DNA from: Thalassia testudinum
Lineage: Eukaryota > Streptophyta > Magnoliopsida > Alismatales > Hydrocharitaceae
DNA: 64,000 bases
Assembly (NCBI GenBank): GCA_037157565.1
Contig: JAZHRO010000055.1
Location: 40,083,001 to 40,147,000 of the forward strand
Direction of reading: 5' to 3'
The position numbers and the translations under genes are program-made. Below, in pieces: positions 10,603 through 20,991 of this stretch. Every line of letters starts with the position of its first letter. The stretch's first letter is position 1. The notes under the pieces are model-generated. The model made no database searches. It worked only from the letters and a program-made list of their open reading frames with translations, and had not been told where the DNA came from.

Positions 10603-13600
10603 TGGCTAGTTGACTCAGGAGCCTCTTAGCATCTCAGTGGTGATCAATCAGGTTTTAGACAGGCTCAAAATGTTCCATCTGGTAGATCTGTTCAGGTGGA
10701 AGATGACAGATAGTGCAAAGTACATGGCAGAGGAGATGTGGCAATGAGTCATTCACTGACTTTACTTAATGTTCTTTATGTTCCTGATTTTCCGATTAGT
10801 CTTTTGTCTGTTAATGGGATAACAAAAGACTTGCACTATCACGCTATTTTTTATGAGTTGGGTTGTATTTTTCAGAATAAATTCATAGGGAGAATGATTA
10901 ATGGCCGACATGAGGAGTAGGGTGTGTATCGCCAGATCCAGACACTTATTGCTACTAGTGTTGGTACAATTCTTCAGTGACATGGTCGTCTTGGGCATCC
11001 TTCACTGGACAGGCTACGACGCATCATCCCTCACATATCACCTACCACCAAGATTTTGTATAATGCATGTCAGCTGGGAAAGTATCACAGGGCTAATTTT
11101 CCGTCCAGTTCATTTCAAAGTTCTACTGCAATCTTTGAGTTATTGCATATGGATGTATGCGGTCCTAATAGAGTGCCTAATAGACTTGGTAGTAGATTTT
11201 ATTTACTTATTGCGGACGATTTTTCCAGGATATTATGGTTGTTTCTATTAAAGAATAAATCAGAGGTTGGGCCTATAATTGAAACCTTTATTTTACAAAT
11301 AAAGACTCAGTTTTCTATCAATGTAAAAATTGTACGATATGATAATGCATTGCAGTTATGTACAACCAAGTTAGCATCGTTTTACAAATCACTTGGGATT
11401 ATTCACCAGACATCATGCCCCCATACTTCACAGCAGAATGTCGTGGTTGAGCGAAAACATCGCTATGTATTGGATGTAACTAGAACAATACTTATTTAGC
11501 ACAATGTGTCACAGGTGTACTAGGGAGATGCAGTATGTTATTTAATTAATAAATTGCCCAACTCAACTATTCAAGGACAAGTTCCTTGGCAGGTTCTCCA
11601 TCTAGAGAAGGAACTGTTTACTGTAACACCTCGTGTCTTTGATTGTGTTGTTTTGTCCATATGTTAGGACCTGGAAGAGATAAACTAGCTCCAAGGGCAG
11701 TGAAGTGTCTTTCTGGTATACAACAGCACCCAGAAAGGATACAGATGTTATGACCCACGAGGTAAAAAACACTATGTAACTATAGATGTTACTTTTCATA
11801 AACCTGTTCCATATTTTTCTACAAATGGACATCAATTGATGTTTGAGATAGGTTCAACTCCCATGCATGTACCACCAGTTCCTCTTGAGCAAATACCCAT
11901 CACTCATACTGAGGATATTACAGTGGATACTACTAGACAGGAGGTAGAGGTTACTCATGTATACCAGTTACCTATTACATACAGACAGTACACATGATGC
12001 CAAAAACATAGCCCCCCACCACCTCAGCCACCTATCTCCTCCCCTAGTCAAGTATTTGTTGACACTAACATAAGTTGTCCTAGTGGTGATTGTGCAGGTT
12101 CCTCTGCTAGGTCTACTTCTATTGAGCAGCTGGTTACACCTCCTACTATCCCTAAGGAGGATCTTGACCTTCCAATTGTTTTTCAAAAGGCACCCCGTAG
12201 CTGTGCTCACTACCAAACTGCAGAAGCAGTGCCTACTGCCAATCCTGGCAGATCATTTGCTATGTTCACATCTACACTTTCTGCAACACAGCTTCCCATG
12301 TCCTATCAACAAGTCATGCTCGATCCAAAATGACATCAAGCCATGGAAGAAGAGATGGTTGCTTTACACTCCAAAGGAACATAGGAATTGACTACTCTAC
12401 CCAGTCAAGCCAAGACAATGGGATGTCGTTGGGTCTTTGCTCTTAAGTACAACCCAGATGGTGCTACATCTTGCCATAAGGAGAGATTGGTAGCAAAAGG
12501 ATTTACCCAAACATATGGGATAGATTTCTTCAATACCTTCTCATCGTTAGCACGACTTCCTACTATTCATATTCTACTATATGTTGCTGCTCACTATAAC
12601 TGGCCTCTTCACCAGCTGGATGTGAAGAATGCATTTCTATATGGAGATCTACAGGAAAAGGTCTACATACAACAACCTCTGGGGTTTAAGACTCAAGGGG
12701 AGTGTTTATGTAGACTGAAGAAGATTATCTATGGCATAAAGCAGAACCTAAGGGCCTAGTTTCAGAGATTGTCATATGAGGTTCAGACTATAGGACTTAT
12801 TAGGTCCTCTACTGATCATTCACTCTTCGTCAGGAAGAGCTCTGGGGGAGTTGTTGCACTCCTTATTTATGTTGATGACCTTATCCTTACTAGGGATGAC
12901 ACTGCAGGGATAGCCAAGGTGAAGAGGCTAGCTAAAGCCTTTGTGATGAAGGATCTATGTGAACTCAGATATTTCCTTAGTATTGAGGAGGCACACAACA
13001 AAGCAGGTATTGTCCTCAGTCAGTGTAAGTATGCTCTTAATGTATTGCAGGAAACAGGGATGCTGAGGTCCAAACCTACTAATATACCCATGGATCCCAA
13101 AGGACATCTTTATGACCCGGATTCTCCGCCTATAGACAGCAGATCCTACAGGCAATTGGTTGGTAAACTTTTATATCTTACTATTACACATCCTGATCTC
13201 TCCCTTGCAGTTGGGAAACTCAGCCAGTTCATGAACAAACCAACCAAGCAGCATTGGGATGCTACTATACAAGTGCTTAGATACGCGAAGAAAGCACCTG
13301 GTAGAGGTATCATGTTTTAGAAGGGCACATCTAGGATTATTGTTGGCTATTCTGATGCTGACTATGCAAGCTGCATGGCAAATAGAAAGTTGACAATGGG
13401 CTTCTATACTTAAGTAGCAAGCATTCTCGTGACCTAGAAGAGCAAAAAGCAGCAAATAGTATCTAGGTCTAATGCAGAATCAGAATACCATGCTATGGTA
13501 CAAACAGCCACAAAGATGGTCTAGGTCGCATCAGTGTTGCAAGACCTATATATCTAAGTTGAGGGACCTATGGAGATAAGGTGTGATAATTGCATTGCTA

Positions 13601-13818
13601 CTTACATTGCAAACAATCCAATATTTCATGAGCGCACGAAGCACATTGAGGTCGATTGCCATTACATCAGAAATTTGATACAGCATAAGATTATCTACAC
13701 TACTTCGATTACTTTTGAAGATCAAATTGTGGATATTTTTACGAGACCTCTTCCTGGATTCATATTTGATGCTTGCTATTCCAAGCTGAGCATCATTGAT
13801 ATATATGCCCCAGCTTGA
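10603..13818 (+). pseudogene. Copia pol pseudogene of element C
   Basis: Protease WLVDSGAS at 10603 is followed by a TAG in place of a Gln. The integrase zinc region is at about 10980-11090 (HGRLGH; the first Cys of the later pair reads Tyr-Asn-Ala-Cys). The catalytic core has HMDVCG, YDNALQLC and the Glu in VVVERKHR at about 11445. RT runs from about 12330, with LVAKGFTQTYGIDFF, QLDVKNAFLYGDLQ and YVDD at 12868-12879. RNase H has YSDADYAS at about 13350 and [12 protein letters not shown] at about 13633, ending APA-stop. Nearly all stops replace Gln or Trp codons (10630, 11500, 11522, 12759, 13319, 13433, 13523). A few frameshifts lie between integrase and RT. Confidence 0.92.
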
Positions 13819-13825
13819 GGGGGAG
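13815..13825 (+). other. Polypurine tract of element C
   Basis: TTGAGGGGGAG directly before the 3' LTR. Confidence 0.85.
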
Positions 13826-13984
13826 TGTTAATATAGCACTCTAATTATCAATTCTTTCATGTTTGGACTAGTTTGTTATTTATTTTTCCTTGTTAGACTT
13901 ATGATGTAATTTACCCAACACCTTTCTCTATATAAAGAGGTGTAGGGTTTTCTTGGTGAATAAGACATTTCATTTTCTCTGACT
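13826..13984 (+). repeat. 3' LTR of element C
   Basis: 159 bp, begins TGTTAATATAGCAC, ends CTCTGACT, followed by the GTGAT target copy (13985-13989). Confidence 0.92.
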
Positions 13985-13989
13985 GTGAT

Positions 13990-15127
13990 CTATAAGAAGA
14001 CTATATGCAGTAACCGCCAAGGTATGAGTCTCAAAGGAGGTGCTCCAAGGTATGTTGTCTGCACAAGGCAATCTATGGCCTGAAGCAAACCCCGAAACCT
14101 GGTTCCAAAAGTTGTCAGAGGTAGTTGAGACACTGGGGTTTCATAAATCCTCAACCAATCATTCTTTATTTATACAGAAGGCTGCACGGGGACTGGTGGC
14201 CATACTTGTATACGTGGATAGCATCATTCTCACGGGTGATGATAAGCAAGGCATTACAGACCTAAAGAAGTGCCTTGCAAAGAACTTTGCTGTAAAAGAC
14301 TTGGGACCCCTTCAGTACTTCCTTAGGATAAAGGTTACCAGGAGAAAACAGGGGGTTATTCTTTCTCAAAGAAAGTATGTCAGTGATCTGTTACAGGGGA
14401 CAAGCATGCTGGGGGGCTATACCAACAAATATTCCTATGGATCCGAAAGCACATTTGGATGATGAGCAGTCTGAGCTAATGAACACACGATCTAATGATC
14501 ACCTAACCTGATATTTCCTTAGCAGTTGGAAAGTTAAGTCAATTTATGGATAGGCCCACCAAGGAGCACTGGGATGTTGTTATGATGGTACTAAGGTACC
14601 TAAAGAATTCTCCGGGGAATGGGATTTTATTTACAAAGGGCACTTCTTTGAATATTGTGGCATATACAAATGCAAATTATGCAGGTAGCCTTGCTGACAA
14701 GAAGTCTACCACCGACTTCTATACCTATGTGGCTGGGAACTTAGTTATATGTAGAAGTAAGAAACAGGTTGTCCCCAAGTCCAGTGCAGAGTCAAAATAT
14801 CGGGCCATGACCCAAGCTACTAATAAGTTGATGTGGATACAGTCACTTCTATCATATTTGCATATCTTGATTAAGTCTTCAATGGATATGAGGTGTGACA
14901 ACCGAGATGCCACTTATAATGCTAATGATCCTATGTCCATGAGAAGACCAAGCACGTAGAGGTTGACTACCACTAAACGCGTGACTTGATCCAGCGAGAA
15001 CTCATTCATACAACTCGTGGCTTTCAAGGACAAAACTACTGACGTATTTCCCAAGGAACTTCCATGGGCAAACTTCGACAGATATTGCTCCAAGCTGAGC
15101 ATGATTGATATATATGCGCTAGCTTAA
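13990..15127 (+). pseudogene. Copia pol pseudogene of element B, second part (RT to RNase H)
   Basis: This continues the RT of element B after element C. The segment after FLYGDL is readable with two stops, then AIYGLKQTPKTWFQKL, the catalytic box as YVDS (14211-14222, last Asp changed), and KDLGPLQYFLRIKV. RNase H pieces follow (YTNANYAG at about 14660, SSAESKYRAM at about 14775), with a frame break near 14940, ending ALA-stop before the polypurine tract. YVDS would not support polymerase activity. Confidence 0.88.
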
Positions 15128-15134
15128 GGGGGAG
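15124..15134 (+). other. Polypurine tract of element B
   Basis: TTAAGGGGGAG before the 3' LTR, with one change from the tract used by elements A and C. Confidence 0.8.
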
Positions 15135-15266
15135 TGTTGAGAGTTGTCTTAAGGATTTTTTTTGTACTTTGTCTATATTTGTATGGGCTACTTTGCATTT
15201 TTCCCACATCTCTATATATTGAGATGTAGGGTTAGAGAATGTAGGATTGGCTCATTTCTAACCACT
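15135..15266 (+). repeat. 3' LTR of element B
   Basis: 132 bp, starts TGTTGAGAGTTGTC, ends TAACCACT. Confidence 0.85.
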
Positions 15267-15902
15267 CAGATAATTTTTCCAAAACATAATGACCCCAATC
15301 AAAATTGACCAAGAATAAACACTATCAAGCACCATAACTTCCATTGAAATTGAACCAAAATCCTTAGATGTTTCACCAAATTTAAAGTTCAAATTAACCT
15401 GTTATAATTCTTCACTTGCCCAAAATCCTTACTATTAGACATAATAGGAATGGGAGTAACTGCAAGCTGTTATTCTTTTCTAAATTACTCATTTCCTAGG
15501 CTTTATGTTTCCTTGCACACCTCTTGTAATATTGCCAGCAATACCATATAGATTGGCGCCCTTCCAATACAATCATATCATCGAATGACAGCAGTATAGC
15601 CCCAAGGTTTTTTGTGCCTAACACCATTGAAGGATCTACCATCACACCCTCTCCTTCTCCCCCACTTCTACACTATTATTAAGTATTTGTTGCCAAAATA
15701 AAGACACTTTTTTTTCTATTATCTCCACTTTCCATAGCACGAATGGTTTGAAACTTGTGAACAACTCATTTCAATTTTTCCTCTGCAACGATGCATCAAA
15801 CTTCTTACAAAACTTCTCAAAAGCGGCAAAAAGAAGACTCCATCACCTATAAGACATTGCTTGTTGTCTTACACTTCAAACGAATGTTCCAAAAACCCTT
15901 TT
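15267..15902. other. Genomic spacer between elements B and D
   Basis: 636 bp not explained by LTR elements. It holds a 58-codon open stretch on the minus strand (15496-15672, listed separately), and the sequence upstream of it on the same strand (about 15690-15850) also reads partly open. No known family recognised. ATGTTCCAAAAACCC occurs here at 15884 and also just left of element B at 5754. Confidence 0.4.
15496..15672 (-). pseudogene. Unidentified coding-like fragment
   Basis: The minus strand reads an open stretch of 58 codons ending in TAG, with segments such as GAILLSFDDMIVLEGRQS and WYCWQYYKRCARKHKA. Composition (mixed hydrophobic, acidic and basic residues, no low complexity) looks like a real protein piece rather than chance. 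It is preceded by stops and a likely frameshift from another open stretch near 15720-15820. I do not recognise the family; it could be a captured gene fragment or an exon remnant. Confidence 0.3.
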
Positions 15903-16047
15903 TGTTGTGCCCTTCGGTCTTTACATATTTGTTTCTATCTTGAGTCTTATATCTTTTATTATTTTATTATTCACATGGGATTGTACTACATTTTTCCCAC
16001 CTCTATATATTAAGAGGTAAAATTAGAGAATAAAGTGCTCTCCTACT
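15903..16047 (+). repeat. 5' LTR of element D
   Basis: Starts TGTTGTGCCCTTCGG, has CTCTATATATTAAGAGGT, ends TCCTACT against the primer site. Aligns with the two LTRs of element F over its length, with more changes. Confidence 0.8.
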
Positions 16048-16692
16048 TGGCATCAAAGCAACAATCCTAAATCGGAACTCAGTATCCCACCAAAAACCTA
16101 GCCTTTGTACCCACCACCGAAACCCCTCTTCAAGGGCACTACCGCTAGCCTCCTCTCTCCTCCAGAGGGCACCGTCGACCCCCTTCCTCCTCCTCTCAAC
16201 CCTGCAATAGTGTCAACAGGGCCTAGCACCGACCCTAGCAAGGTTTCCTAGGGTCTAGTGTTGCCATAGGGCCCCGCCATCTTCGCTACAACACTACTGC
16301 ACCATCCTTGCACCCCTGAAGGGTTTCAGATCTGGATAGGGCTTCCACCTGCGCCCAGGCGGAGCCACTACTGCTGCTGCAACCCTTCCATGAGTCACAG
16401 ATCAGGAGGCCAATCTAGGCCTCTTGTGGTTGTGTTGCCAATTCTTTGTGCAAGTAGAGGCATGTGATCGCCCTCCTCTCTTTAGTTCTACATCCCAAGG
16501 AAGAACCGAAGGGAGAGGCAGTACCTCTTAGGATTCGTGGTATCCTAAGGGGTAACTACTTCACTTGACAATCAAATTTCAAGCTTCCCTATGATCTAAA
16601 ATCATTTTTCTTGACCTTTGATTTCATGTGTCTTGCTTGATTGGATGCTTTAGAGAAGCCCTATTGATTCTGATAGCCTAGGTAAAGGCGAA
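16048..16692 (+). other. Primer-binding site and leader of element D
   Basis: TGGCATCAAAGC at 16048-16059, tRNA-iMet type with two changes, then a C-rich leader without clear motifs. Confidence 0.7.
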
Positions 16693-17640
16693 ATGGCATC
16701 ATCGAGTTCATCTGAAGTGACATCGAACTCCATGGTAGAGATAGGGACCTACAAAAGTTCAATTTTTGATCCCATGATGAATTTAATAAGACCAAATATC
16801 TGTGGTGGTCAAACTTTTCTCATGACCATGAGGGGTCATGATGAGGATCACATCTTGCTTCATCCAAAGCCTACAGAGAAGATAGGGAAGAATGCGTCTT
16901 AGAATAAGGATAACACCATGGTCAACGCCTGGATAATGAATTGTATTATTCCCAGGATAAGAAATGAGATCTTCTATTATCAGACGATAAAGGAAACGTG
17001 GGACAGTCTACAAGAGACATATTCCCATGAAAAGAATTCAACCTATGTTTTTCAGGCCTTCCACGAGCTCACACGAGTATGCCAGGAGGGGTCGTTCACT
17101 GGCATGATACTATTCAGCCATGAAGGGCTTACTGGAGAAGCACAATATCAGTAAACCTATATGTACTTGTGCTTATGAAAGGGTGTATAGGAAGAAGTTA
17201 GCCATCTTACTTTTCTTCTCTGGACTTGGACAAAAGTTCACTGATGTACGCTCACAGATCGACACTTTGTCAGAGCTTTCCTTTCTTAAGGAGGCATATA
17301 GCAGAGCAAGCTCGTTGTTCACCTTCCTACTACAAGGGTCACTAGTCAGACTTCTGCTCTTGTTGTTAAACCAAGACATGGCAAAGGGTCTCCTACATTA
17401 TGAGGTAGAGGTCGAGGTCGTGATCATGCACCAAGGGGGCAAGGTCCGCCTTCGTGCACATATTGCAGTTGACTTGGCTAGACACACTAAGGCCACCTGT
17501 TGGATGAAACATGGTCGTCCTCCCACTGCTAATCAGGCAATTGAGCCTGCTGAGGCTACCTCTAACACTATATCTCGAGCTAACTTTGATGATCTACTGC
17601 AACATCTCTCAACTAACCCAAGCCTTTACTACTCCTAAGA
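16693..17640 (+). pseudogene. Copia gag pseudogene of element D
   Basis: ATG at 16693 gives MASSSSSEVTSNSM, close to the gag starts of elements E and F. GHDEDHIL, an in-frame TAG after KNAS (16900), then AWIMNCIIPRIRNEI and KETWDSLQETYSHEKNS follow. The frame shifts near 17120 to give MKGLLEKHNISKPICTC. Further shifts break the Gly/Arg-rich region, but a zinc-knuckle remnant can be read near 17450-17510 before CWMKHGRPPTANQA. Confidence 0.82.
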
Positions 17641-17699
17641 CAGCTATGCTTGCCTCCTCCTCGCCAGGTACAAATCTCATTTTCCCTTCAAAATATGCA

Positions 17700-18204
17700 G
17701 ATCGATGGAGTAGTTACTAGCCAATTAATTCTGGGGCTTCAAGTCATCTGTGTGGAGATCAGAGGTGGTTTCCTCAGCTTAGGTCTGTCCCTCTAGGTAG
17801 GATGGTTCAGATACCCAATAGGAGGCCTTCCCATGTTGCTGGACAAGGGAAGGTTCCTGTCACCCCCACATTGAGATTACCTGGCATGCTATTTGAACCG
17901 GATTTTCCAATTAGTTTACTTTCTGTGAACCAAATTACAAAGGAGCTAAACTATCGTGCCATTTTTTATGATGTGTCATGTGCCTTTCAGGACAAGCTCA
18001 TGAAGAGGACGGTTGATGGAAGACATAAAGAAAGAGGGGCTTATCGCTTGAGCCAAAATCTGATCACCGTTGCTTGCCATTGGGAGGTCTCCTTTGCCAC
18101 TAGAAGTCCATTCTAGTGGCACCTCCACTTTAGTCACCTTTCTTTAGATCGGCTCTGACATGTCATATCCCATATGGGTCCTAGCCGGATTCCTGATCGG
18201 CAGG
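17700..18204 (+). pseudogene. Copia protease and integrase start of element D
   Basis: A decayed protease start (about 17720, NSGASSHLCGDQ) and a conserved FPISLLSVNQITKELNYRAI segment cut by nothing except small changes (about 17910-17960). The His-Cys integrase region is mostly lost. The frame reaches the GPSRIPDR segment of the integrase core, where the LTR-like insert begins at 18205. Confidence 0.8.
18201..18204 (+). repeat. Left target duplication of the 1.55-kb insert
   Basis: CAGG, repeated at 19754-19757. If one extra base is allowed it is a 5-bp duplication with one change (GCAGG and ACAGG). Deleting the insert plus one copy restores the integrase frame of element D. Confidence 0.8.
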
Positions 18205-18657
18205 TGATTGCATAGCAATCATAGGACCTAATCTACCTGAATTAAGCTAGATTTTAGCTTAACTTAGAAACAATGCACGCATGAACATCATAATTTGCAT
18301 CACAGTTAATTTGTTAGCTTTATAGATAATAATGTTATTTTATGCTCTAAGAGAGAGGTGTTATTAATTGCAGATGATTCGGGACCATAGATGATAGATC
18401 AGACCATGCGGATCTAATCAAGACGACGATGGGAGTCCAATGCTTCCAGAATCGTCTTGATCAAACTTCCGTAATACCACATTCAGCCCATAAAAGATCA
18501 GAGGCCAAGAAGCAAGATAGCAGAAATCCAAACCTCAGATGTCAAATCCGAATGCACAGATGGATCTGGATCAACGATCGCAGTCCAACAGCGCAAAGAT
18601 TAACTCTATCGGAGCCCTGTAGCACCAACTACAAAGGTGGAAAGATGAATAGTTGAA

Positions 18658-18677
18658 ATGGTGCCACGTGGCACCAT
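18658..18677. promoter_or_regulatory. Perfect 20-bp palindrome centred on a G-box
   Basis: ATGGTGCCACGTGGCACCAT equals its own reverse complement and holds the plant G-box CACGTG. Further ACGTG-type boxes occur at about 19066 and 19216, all upstream of the TATA box of the insert. Confidence 0.7.
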
Positions 18678-19373
18678 CCCAACGGCTCACCGTCACACTC
18701 CAACCTCTGAAGGAAAAACGTGGGTCGTTGGATCGTCATCCAACGGCCACAAAGAGACCACGTCACCCTCTCCGCACGCCCTTCATCAAAGAAGAACGCA
18801 TCTCAGCCACTGGATCTTCATCCAACGACTGAGAGCGGCCTCGCTTGGAGACCAAAACGCAACACAAGGGTACGCGTAGCACATTGGTCTCAGCGCTCAC
18901 ACGCAAGTGAGCGGCATAAGGTCGATTCACGCTAAGCGCAAAATTAAAGAGACGGTGGAGCACGGGCGCAATTGGGCCGTTGGATCAGATCAAGCGGCGA
19001 GGATGCAGCTGCGTGGCGCACGAAGGCACGTTGGATAAGGCGATGTGGCGAACGTGCGGATGCACACACGTGTGAATGCGTCATTATACGCGGATCAGAG
19101 AGGCGATGCAATGCATGTTTTAAGCCAACTGATCATAAGATCGAATGGCTGAAATTGAAGCGCATGCACTCACAAGGAGCACGGAAGCGGTGGATCAGAT
19201 GCTCGAGCGGCTGCCACGTGTCACAATCTGGTGCCTTCCATGCATTTAAGGTGCATGGAAGGTTATTTTAAGGCGCGATTTGATCCGTTGATCTCCCAAT
19301 TGACAAATCTGATGGCTCCAAGGGTGTTACACGAGATTGGGACTCAAATACTAACTTTACCCCTCATTTTGGC

Positions 19374-19381
19374 TATAAAAA
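19374..19381 (+). promoter_or_regulatory. TATA box of the LTR-like insert
   Basis: TATAAAAA lies about 380 bp before the right end of the insert, the usual position for an LTR promoter. Confidence 0.6.
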
Positions 19382-19753
19382 GGACCCCAGAGCCCCCATC
19401 TGAAGGCATCTCAACTCCCATCAGACATATCTCCAGTTTCTCTCTCTCTACAGCATCTCTCTGGTCTTCTTCCCGACGCTCTAGATCTGAAGTGCTACCG
19501 CACTTCACACAAACATCCCTCAAGCAGCGCTGCCCTTCATCTACTTCTCTCTCTCTACTCTTTAGCATATTCAGTAAATCAAATTTTCTATGTTTACATT
19601 AGGATAGATTAGTTAGTATGGAAAGCTTTGAAAATTATGTTTTGCCTCCCTACGAACGACTCGGTCCTTACCGAAATATTTATAAATTTATTTATTTCAA
19701 CGTGATTCATAAGTACAATGATATAGAAATATTTTCACACGTTACGCGGCGAA

Positions 19754-20690
19754 CAGGACTACCATTATTTTCTTGTTATTATTGATGATTTTTCAAGAGT
19801 GTCATGGATTTTTCTTATAAAAAATAAGTCTGATGTGGGAACTATTATTAAGCATTTTATATTAGACATAAAGACCTAATTTTCTACTACTGTTAAGAAT
19901 GTATGATCGGATGATGCTCTTGAATTTTGTACTCGGCAATTGACATTGTTTTATAAATCCCGTGGCATCATGCATCAAACTACTTGTGCTCACACCTCTC
20001 AACAGAATGGTGTTGTTGAGAGAAAGCACTGGCATCTTCTTGATGTAGCACACACCTTGTTAATACATCCAATGTTTCTTTTCTTTATTGGGGTGATGCC
20101 ATTTCTACTTGTTTTTTTATCAACAGAATGCCTAACTCTGCTATCCATGAGCAGATTCCCTAATAAATGTTGTATCCGGATCGTGAGATTTTCCATGTAC
20201 CTCCTAGACTCTCTAGTTGTGTTGCCTTTGTGCATAATCTCACTCCTAGTAGGGGTAAGTTGGCATCGAGGGCAGTCAAGTATGTCTTTTTGAGGTACTC
20301 TCTAACTCCAAAGGGTTATTGGGGCTTTAATCTGATTTTTGGTTGTGATTATGTTAGTGTTGATGTTACTTTTCATGAGTCCATCCTTTATTTTTCAATT
20401 GCAGGTCGTGATCTTTCTCTAAAGATTGTTGAGGCACCTATGCCAGTACCTCCCATACCTTTACGGGGTATACCTGCTCTTGACCCCATGCCCCCTACTA
20501 CTGAGCTGGTAGAATACCAGGATCCTCATGTTATCTACCGACTTCCTGTCACTTACAAGCAGCCCCCCCCCCGCCCCCCCCTTCTTCACTGACACCATCC
20601 TCCCAAGTATAGGGAAGCACCAATACCAGCATCATCTGTTCTCCATATCTTAGTTATGTAAATTCCTAGCCCTCATGGAATCATCTAAAA
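19754..20690 (+). pseudogene. Copia integrase remainder of element D
   Basis: It resumes at the integrase core with FLVIIDDFSRVSWIFLIKNK. The second-Asp region is at about 19908 (SDDALEFC, with Asn to Asp) after an in-frame TGA. The catalytic Glu segment NGVVERKHWHLLDVA is intact at about 20007. A frameshift near 20090 moves into another frame giving LASRAVKYVFLRYS and YVSVDVTFHE. The Pro-rich linker runs to a C-homopolymer at about 20564-20581 and a stop; weak linker similarity persists to about 20690. Confidence 0.85.
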
Positions 20691-20829
20691 AAAATGACTA
20701 GAACAAAATGGGGCAGAAAAGCAAGAATAGGGAGAGAACCGATACATGTGCTATCCTTATAATCTCTCATGCAATTATTACAATATAAGAGAATATAGTC
20801 TTGAAATAGTCTTTACTCTCTACAGAATT
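20691..20829. other. Spacer between elements D and F
   Basis: 139 bp, AT-rich, no gene or repeat recognised. Confidence 0.4.
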
Positions 20830-20991
20830 TGTTGCGCCCCTTCGATCTTTTACTTATTTGCTTACGTCATTAGTTTTTGTACCTTTCACTATTTTATTGT
20901 TTTCTTGTGGAGTTGTATTAAACTTTTCCCACCTCTATATATTAAGAGGTAGGGTTAGAGAATAAGGTAGCTTGGTTCATTTTGTCTTATT
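20830..20991 (+). repeat. 5' LTR of element F
   Basis: Starts TGTTGCGCCCCTTCG, has CTCTATATATTAAGAGGTAGGG, ends next to the primer site. The last 10 bp differ from the 3' copy. Confidence 0.82.

Larger units (their letters stand above)
8791..13984 (+). mobile_element. Copia retrotransposon C, nested in element B
   Basis: Two 159-bp LTRs (8791-8949 and 13826-13984), differing at about 11 positions by hand, surround a full set of gag, protease, integrase, RT and RNase H. It sits inside the RT of element B, in the conserved FLYGD-L stretch, so it is younger than B. It belongs to the same family as element E (31505-36669), with shared LTR and protein sequence, and E is also nested in an RT gene. 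Many stops and some frameshifts make it non-autonomous. Confidence 0.92.
5785..15266 (+). mobile_element. Copia retrotransposon B, interrupted by nested element C
   Basis: Outer LTRs lie at 5785-5917 and 15135-15266. Between them are a primer site, leader, shortened gag, and a pol gene split at 8790 by element C and resumed at 13990. Without C the element is about 4.3 kb. The flanking 5-mers are CTAAT and CAGAT, only 3 of 5 matching, so the target duplication has decayed or the edge is off by a base or two. Stops and frameshifts in gag, integrase and RT show it is dead. Confidence 0.85.
18205..19753 (+). mobile_element. 1.55-kb insert, probable solo LTR of a large (Gypsy-type) element
   Basis: This non-coding block interrupts the integrase of element D exactly between two copies of CAGG, and the pol frame continues in register after it. 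It starts TGATTGC and has a TATA box (19374-19381) followed by a pyrimidine-rich stretch about 60-190 bp further on, as expected for U3-R-U5 of a long LTR. The U3 part carries repeated GTTGGATC/GGATC blocks and several CACGTG boxes. The right end reads GCGGCGAA, not CA, so the family is uncertain. A TIR-less non-autonomous element is an alternative. Confidence 0.65.
15903..20690 (+). mobile_element. Copia retrotransposon D, 3'-truncated, interrupted by an LTR-like insert
   Basis: A 5' LTR (15903-16047), primer site, leader, gag, protease and integrase are present. The pol frame is cut at 18204 by a 1.55-kb insert and resumes at 19754. It then runs through the integrase C-terminus into the Pro-rich link, fading by about 20690. 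RT, RNase H and the 3' LTR are absent. The LTR is of the same family as element F, which starts at 20830. There is no polypurine tract before 20830, so F is a separate copy, not a tandem sharing one LTR. Confidence 0.8.

Noticed and set aside
20830..20991. One LTR shared by elements D and F as a tandem array
   Set aside because: No polypurine tract and no RT or RNase H of D precede 20830; D fades out 140 bp earlier.
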